From contig JAQGEQ010000349.1 in assembly GCA_034620365.1 (NCBI GenBank), positions 62,001 through 126,000 on the forward strand: a stretch of DNA of 64,000 nucleotides. The letters run 5' to 3'. This document shows positions 38,801 through 47,800 of this stretch, in pieces. The stretch is from Pegea sp. RAD2-039. Its lineage: Eukaryota; Chordata; Thaliacea; Salpida; Salpidae. The notes under the pieces were generated by a model. That model had not been told where the DNA came from, searched no databases, and saw only the letters and a list, made by a program, of their open reading frames with translations. Each line of letters opens with the position of its first letter. Position 1 is the stretch's first letter. The position numbers and the translations under genes were made by a program.

Positions 38801-41800
38801 TCTAAATTAATTAAATATAATAGAAAATATTTACAAGAATGTGTTAGCGAGAGGTGCTTTCTTCAGGCACCCTTCTTCACGTTTATTGTAAAAATAATAA
38901 TTATTATTATTTAAATTTTTTAGATACTTTTCAGTTTATCAAAAAACTGAAAACAAATTGGCTTTTTTCGAAAATGAAACCGAAAAAGTGAAAACAGAAA
39001 ATTCAACTCTAAAAAACAAAATCTCAAAATTAAAATGTAATGACGTCACTAAACTTCGATGACGTCAAACTAACCTCTTGTTGTCATAGTGATGATAGAA
39101 GATCTCAGAAAAGCTGAGATTGAAAAGAAATTTCTGTTTATAGAAGGTGAAACGCTAATTTCCACCACAACATCAAAAGTTGAAGATTATGTAAGACGCG
39201 AATATGAAAATGTCGAGAAGAGGTGACGTCATCAAGTTTTAATTGAAGTCTTGTAAGACTTTGATCATTAATAGATGGAACAGCGCAAATGAGTCGATGA
39301 CGTCACTCATAAGCTCTTATGACGTCATTCTAAATCAGTTTAACGAATACGAAATAGTCGAGAAGCAAATTGCGTCAATTATCTTTCAAGTGACGTCACG
39401 ATATAATTTGATGACGTCATCAGATGATCAAATGAGTGATGACAAAATTCTTCATGAATTAGAAGTGATTTTTTCAATTTATTAAAAAAGAAATTAATTT
39501 ATTTTTTTTAGTTTCTTCAAAATGATTGTGATGAGTTAAAAATTCAATTAAAAAAATTGGAAACACTTTCTGTCGTTGAATTTGACGCTCTTGAGGGTTT
39601 CCAAATGGTTTCTAAAAATTACAAGTTCGAATTAATTCGTAAAACTCAAATTCTAAAATTTAATTTTGACAGATTGTCACGTGACATTCGAACTTTAATC
39701 CAACATGTACAACATTACCTGATGACGTCACAAGATTTGATGACGTCAAATGCTGAATTCAATAAAAATTATAATTTATTAGAAAATTGGTTAAATAAAG
39801 TTGAAAGTTTCAATAAAACTGAATTATCGACCAATAATCGTTTAGCAATTGAAGTAAGTCATCGATATTTATGACGTCATCATCATGACGTCATCTTATG
39901 ATTAACAGAAAGCTTTGATGGATCAACAAATTCTGCTGACTGAATTTGGTGAAAATTCGAAAATGATGAATCAGCAGAATTTATTAATTTATCAAATTTT
40001 GATGAATCAGCAAAAATTGAAAAAAGTTCAAAAGTTAAATAAAAAATGGAAAAAAGAATTTTTAGAAACGAATCAAAGGTAGAAATATTTTTATTCAATT
40101 TATAAATACAAAATCAAAATATTTATTTTACAATTTATTATTTTCTAAGTAAATTTTGATAAATTTTCAAAAGTTTTTTGGAAACACTTTTCTCAAATTT
40201 ACATTTTCTTTTCTAATTTTTTTAACTAATTTTTATACAAAATATAATTATTTATAAAATAAGATTTTATATTTACAAATATTTCCCAATTTTTTTTTAA
40301 ATAAAACTTTTTTTAGTTTAAAAACTATAAAATTTAAAAGATTGAAAAAATTATTTTAATTTTTAGAATGTTTTTGTTACAATCAATGTTGACTGGATTA
40401 TTTTCATTTACTGAAAAATGTACAAATTGGAAAATTTTTGTTGAAAAAGTTGAAAATAATCTCACAAAAAGAACAAATAATATTTTCGAAAATGCAAGGT
40501 TCAAAATTTTATAAATTTAAAAAAAAAATTTGAAACTCTAAAAAATTTTTACTAATTAGCATAATAATCACGTGTTTATGACGTCACAGAATTCTCGATC
40601 TTATTCTTGTTGAGATTGGATCACGTCATCAACTACTCGACTCGATAATTCGAGATAGTGAACTTCTAATTAACGACGATGACGTCATTGCTACAAGGTG
40701 AGCTTATGACGTCATCGAATCATTTTTTTAACATCTTGACTTTCAGTCACCAAAAACTTGACCATCAATGGCGACGTGTTCTAAATGACGTCATCTCACG
40801 ACGTAATGACGTCATGAAAAAAGTTGATTTATGGAAAAGCTTTATGACGTCATCACAACGTCTAAACTACTCAACCAGAACCATTCAAATCCATTTAAAC
40901 ATTTTTGATGACAGTTTTCACGCTTCAATGATTACTGATGACGTCACAGCTTTACTGGTAACACTTTGAAGATAAATTTTGAAATTTTTAACTTTTTTTT
41001 TTAGAATTTAGAAAAAAGTGGATTTTGTGATGACAATCAATGTCAAAAGATGTTAGAAAAAGGTCATGACGTGTTGATGACGTTGTTCGAGAATGATCAT
41101 GACAAGTTAAAGCAGCAAATATCAAAAGATCAAATAGTTTGGAGAAATGTAAACTTATCGATTCGATTATTGAGGTTGTTAGTGACGTCATCATCAAATA
41201 TTTTCAATTTCTGATAATATTTATTTATTTATAAAAAATATTAAATTGGATTTTCTATGACATTTTATTTTCAAATATTTCAGTTTTCTTAAATTAATTT
41301 TTACTTTTTTTATATTTCTGTAAATTTGAATAATGAGAACAGCTGTTACATCATATATATGACGTCACGCTAATATCAGAGGTTAATTATTTGCATTCAA
41401 ATCACATATGGTGCCCTAGTTAGCTATCCGGGTTTTCCCCTGTTTAGTAAATCATCTCTGTGACGTCACGAATTTATTTTTTTTAGTTTTTTGAATAATT
41501 TTTTCGAATTTCAAACCACGTGACAACTACGTCATCAATGACGTCATTCTGTTTCATCAGACGCAAACTTCAAGATCTTAGCAATGACGTCATAGAATTT
41601 GACGAAACTATTAATGACGTCATCGTATTAGTCATGGAAACACGCGCGATGTTTATCACAGAATCGATGACGTCATCACCATCACAGTTACAAAGTGACG
41701 TCATCAAGCTGCGCGATCGTCAAATCATGTTTGAGTTAAATTGGGATCGTATCGAGTAAGTGTGACGTCATCAAACCAACATGACGTCATTAAAATTGAT

Positions 41801-44800
41801 GATGACGTCATAGGAAGATGAAAAGATCATTTGAAATCTTCATGAAGAAGATCGAACGTCCGGAAAATCTGATGATGGAAAATCGACTCAAAGTCGCGAT
41901 TCTTCTCTGGAAGACGATGAAAATGATGACGTCACAACGTCAATACGTCATCAACACAATTTTAGGAGAAAGTGAAAAATTCAATGAAAATTATCGTCGC
42001 CTTTCTGATTGGTTGAATCGAAAAGAAGCAGAAATCGCGTTGATTAATGAACACAACTGTGACGTCATCATGAGTAAAATGCGTGACGTAAGCATCTTTT
42101 GATGATTGATTCGTTGTGATAATTATTTGATGACGTCATAGGATTTCGCGATTGGAAATGATCATCGCGCGATCTTGAGAGATCTTGGTGAAGATTTGAG
42201 ATCTTCAGGAGCCGATGAGGTTGAGATGAAGATGAGAAGGATTGATGAGCGATGGAGTTATTTAGAAGAGTTGCTTCGCGCGAGGTTGATGACGTCATTA
42301 GTGCGAATTAGGAAATAAATTTCAGTTTTTTTGTTTTAGGTCGAAAAAAGTGAAAGGAACTTTGAAAGCTGTCAATCAACTGAACTTGTGTATGATGGAG
42401 CTTCGTCATTGGCTGAAAGCAATTGAAGATAATTTGAATGAGCCAATCAGATTTGAGAAATGCTCAGATGAAGATATCAAGTTGAAATTGAAAGAACAAC
42501 AAGTAAGCGACTAATTTGGCTTTTTGTAGTTTTTTATTTTCGGAAATTATGGTCAGAAAACGGTTCAAAATGGTTTTAAGTGGGTTTTGGTGGTTGAATT
42601 AGGAAAAGTACTTAAACCAGCACTTAAATTAGAAATTTTGAAGCATTTAGACGATAAAAATAAAATTTTGAAATAATATAAAATTAAGAAAAGTTCTAAT
42701 CGAGCGCCAAAAACCAACTTTTTGATTTGGTGAGAAAAATTTAAAGTATTTCAAATTATATAATGAGAGAAAGAGGAAGAAAAAGTTGAAATCACTCATG
42801 CGGAACGATGCATTTATCAGCTGTTATTTCTTGAATGTCATTAGAAAGTATAAATTTGAGATAGAAGTTTGTTTTGGTTTACAATTTTCTTAGTTCAGAA
42901 AATATTCTTGATAAATTTTGTGGCTTTAAAAGTTACTTTCAAATAGAATTGATTTTCTTGATTCGAAAAAAAAGGAGTATTTATTGATTATTATAAGAAT
43001 CAGGAATCAGTTTTGACTTTAAGTAAAAAACTTGACCAATAATTTAAGAAAATTAAATTTTCAAACTTTACTAATAAATAAGAATATTTCTATTTTTATA
43101 AAAATATTAAAAAAAATAAAAAAAAAATAAAAAATAATAAATTAATTTTTAAATTTCTATTTCTTCAACAAAATCAGTATTAATTAAAGTCACGTGGTTT
43201 TAAAAAAAAAGGAAGTTAAACTCTCGGCTTCTAGTCACGTGGTTCACTGTTTGCAGTTACTTATGACGTCATAATTACTTCGATTCGTAAAATTGTAAAT
43301 CAGTCAAAGTTGTTGATGACGTCATCGCCGTTCACGGTGAAGTTTTAAATTTGATCACGTGTTAAAAATGATTTTAGAATAAAAGAATTTAACATTTTTA
43401 AATTTAAATTATTTTTTGTTTAGATTGAAAAAAGTTTATTCTTTTTTTACTAAAAGTAATTTATTTTTTTCTTATTTTGATAAAAATAGAAGTTTTATGA
43501 AAGTTTTTTTTTCATCAAAATATATTTTGTAATTTCTTACTTAACTATATTTAGAAAATAAAAAAGAAACTTTTTTAAAACAAACTTTTCCTTGTTTGAA
43601 AAAATTCTTTTATTTCAAGATATTAAATTATATCTGATGACGTCATGATTATATTATTTAAGATAAAATTTAAAATTGACTTTTTATTTGATAAATATTT
43701 TCTTGAAGTTTAAATCTGAAATTTTTTGTTTTTTTGAAAGTTGGTTTTTTACTGAAAATGTTTCAAAATTAAATTTTAATTTTTTTGTTTAATTTTATTG
43801 TATTTACTTGTGTATTTAGTATTTCTATAAATTTATAATAAATATTTGTTATATAATATATATAAATATTATTTATATTCAAATTATCATAAAAATATAA
43901 TTAAATTATAATTTAATAAACTGAAAATTTTTTAAATTTATAAATCAGCAAAAATGAAAAAGTTTTTTGGTTGCTTAGTAACTCTCCTCAAAGATGCTAA
44001 CCGGATCAACAATTAAAGACGAATCAAGCATCTACATCAACACTCTTCAAGATCTTCTAAATGAGGAAGACTCTACTGATCTTATAGATCAGATCATTTG
44101 TAATTTTTGTTGTAATTCCGAATTACGTCATCATTACCATGACAACCAAGGTCCACAAAAATGGTTCAACAAACGGTCCAGATCTTACAGTATGCCTAGT
44201 AAAGTGACAGTGATGACGTCACCGTATGTGACGTCATCAGTACGACGTCAACATTCGGTTCATGACATGTACTACAGTTTGTCGTTAGTGGATATTCCTG
44301 AGAAACTGTTAGTTGATGATGACGTCATTGATGACGTCACAGACGATTCGTCACTTGATGGCGCTCTCGAGTACTTTCGCGTACTGACACCTAGTGGTGG
44401 AAGTGAAGAAGGTTTTATGACGTCAACACCAAAGCGAAATAGTGCTAAGATGATGACGTCATCAGTAGTTAGTGAAGATTGTGATTTTACGTCACATGGA
44501 TACTGTACTTGTTCTTTCTGTCAAGGGGAATCCCCGATCAGGGAATCTTCAGTTGAGGCATCAGAACAGAGTTCAGGGTTTTGTTTATGTAATGAGGTTG
44601 GAAAAAAGGGCTTCCAATTCAAATTTCTAAATTTTTAATTTTTTTGTAGATTATTCAAGAAGAGATCAGTTGTCATAGCAACGGCGTTTCGTCTGTCATC
44701 AATCTTTGTGAAGTTCTTCTTCATGATACAGATGCGTGTCCGGAAGAGAGAGATCGTGATGAGATCCGGGGAGCTTCCAGTAGCCTCTCGAGGAGGTGGA

Positions 44801-47800
44801 AGTCGATTTGTGTCTCGTCGGAAGAAAAAACAAAAAAGTAAAAAAATTTTCTAAATAAGGAATATATTCGGGGTTCTTCTTCTTCCAAAGACTTTTACGG
44901 AAGATTATTTTATTCCGAAAATTCACTGAAAAGTGATTTGTAACACTTGACTCGATCACGTGATGATCTACGAGAAGTCCTGATTATTTGAGATTCTTCT
45001 CAAAGACTTTTTCAAGATTCTTCATCAATTTATAGAAGACTCTTTTAGTTTTCAATTTATTTTTGAATTGAGAAAAATCTTCATGTAACTGCTTGCTTGT
45101 GATGACGTCACTGATGACGTCACTGATGTTTCAAGCACGTTTGATCTAAATGAAGATTTTAATAAAAGATTATTGAGATGTAAATTAAACTTTTGATAAG
45201 AAATCCACCAGAAGCAGGATGCTTTTAAAATCAATAAAATTCCAACTTTTGTGAAATCAACAAATTCTTAAAATTATTCATTCTGAAGTTTTTGGGGATT
45301 TTTTTAATTAATCTATTTTATCTACTAAATAAAAAATTCTATAATTAGTTACAACTTTTTCATCTTTAGCTTTTTTCTGTTTCCGTTTTTGTCTTTGATT
45401 AACTTTTTTAGTTAAATTCTATTTTTGTTGAAATCTAAAAATTTTTTTGAAAATTTTATCGTTTATTTGAAAAAGAAATTATTTAAAAAATTTCTTTAAT
45501 ATTTAGAAACTTTTAAAAAGTTTTGTTAAAAATTTTTATTATAATCAGATGTCAGTTTGATTATCATATCACTTTCTAGTATTACTCAGTAAATGACTAA
45601 TATTAGCTTACTAGTTGCAACTTAAGTAATAAATTATCATTATATGATTAAACATGTTTAAGATGAAACATAACATGACACCAAAATCATATTTGATATT
45701 TACAAGTTAAAAAATTAAAAATTGATCTTTGCTGCCATCTAACGGATGAAAAATAAATTTTCTAAAGTTGATGAAATTATTTGAGACATATTTTATTTCA
45801 ATTTTTTATATTCTTTTTAAGAAATTGAAATTTTATTTTATTATCTATTTGATAAGATTTCTTTAATCTTTAAATTTATTAAACTCCCAAAATCTATATA
45901 AATATGATTAAAAACTAAATATTCAAAATATCTTTAGAATTGAAGATACTAAGTCACAGTGGGAGATATTCTTTAAAGATCACTTGATCTTTTCAAACTG
46001 GTTACAAGAAGCAGAGAAGAAGACAGAAGACTCCAACATTCAATTGATAAGCTACAAGAATGCTAAAGATCAGTTGAAGTCATATGAGGTAGGCCAAAAT
46101 CTCAAAAAGACAAAAAAGTCGAATTTTATTTAATTAAATTTTTGAAACTAATTTTTTTGGATTTTGAATTTCTTGTAGTTTGCAAATTTATCATTTTTGT
46201 TTCTATCATTTGATGTCTTTAAGATTAAATTAAATAATTCAAAAGTATAATTAATACAAATCTTATTAATTTATTAGATAATTATTATTATTAAAAATCG
46301 CAAAACGAGATACACTTTTCTAAATATTTTAAATTAATTTCAATTTTCTAAATTTAAAAGTATCTTTGTTTCAGAACCTTACATCTTTTTTAATTTTTAT
46401 AATCCTAATTTTGATCTTCATCACTTGCAGACACTCCAACATCAAATCCACAACGAATTGAACCAATTAGAGGCAGTCAACAAACAATACAGAAAATTAA
46501 CTCGAGAAAACCGAACTGATTCATCAGAAGAACTCAAAAATAAAGTAAGTTATCGGTTGTCATGGCAACCGACTTATATGACGTCATCATCGTAGGTACA
46601 TGATGCTAACACGAGATGGGACTTGCTGATGAAGAAAGTATTTAACATCATACGCCGCTTGAAACACGTCATCCAGCGCAGAGAAGACTTTGAGTCTCAT
46701 CGCGAGGAGTTGATGGTCTGGTTGACTGAAAAAGATCTTCTTCTAACTCATATGGAGCATCTTAGTCCTCAGAAGATCACAATTTCGAGAAAATTTAATG
46801 ATTTATTGGTAAATATTCATTTAATAGTCTCTAAAACAACTCTGACATGTTAGATTGTTTTGAAAATTTGTGTTTTTTGGTGTTTAAAAGTCTTAAAGTT
46901 AATTTATAGTTTTATTTGAACGGATAAAATGGTCGTTTTTGAGATTGGGTTATGATCGTAAAAAAAAGAAAAAGTCGTTCCGCTTGAATGATTTTCACTA
47001 CCCGAAATAATAATGAAAGAAAATTTGGAATTGTAAATTTGTTCGTTTCGAGTTTTAGTTGAAATGCTTTTTGAGTGTTTAGTTGAAGAACTTCAAATTA
47101 TCACTTGTTATTTAGATGTAAGTCTTTTAAAAGGTTGATTTTTTTGTTTATTTTTGTGAATTGTTGCAAATTTTGTTGATATATTTAAATATTTACTTAA
47201 AAAATTGACATTTTTTTATCTGCTTTTCATGAAAATTTATTTTAATTTTTTTTTTGAATTAAAAAATTAAAAATTAAATAAAAAATTTCAATTTTCAAAA
47301 TTCAATCTGAGAAACAAACGCCCAAAAAATAAACAAATTTTCCCGAGCTTAATAAAAACAAATAAAAATATCCACAGAATTTTAAAGAGAAGATCAATGA
47401 AAAGTTAGATGACTTCAGGATCTTGGGATCGGATGCAAGATCCCTTCAACAATCTTCAGATACTTCAGATATTGATGAAATTGAAGCTGAAATGAAAGAA
47501 ATTTATGATTATTGTTGTGACGTCACAAAACGCTTATCGCGTTACAATGAAAAGCTTCAACGTCTTTCTGTAAGTTGATGACGTCATCATCGATGTTTGG
47601 TAATCTTTTGATCTTTTTAGGATCATTCTTCTCGTCTCAATCTTCATCTTGAAGATTTTGAACTTCCAAATTTTGATTGGTGGAAAAATTGTCGGAAGAT
47701 GACGTCATCACTACCACAAGTGGACCGCAGGACGACTTCTAGTGGAGTGTCCTTAGAATGGGACCCTTATCCCAACAAACATGAAGTAACACTTTTTAAC

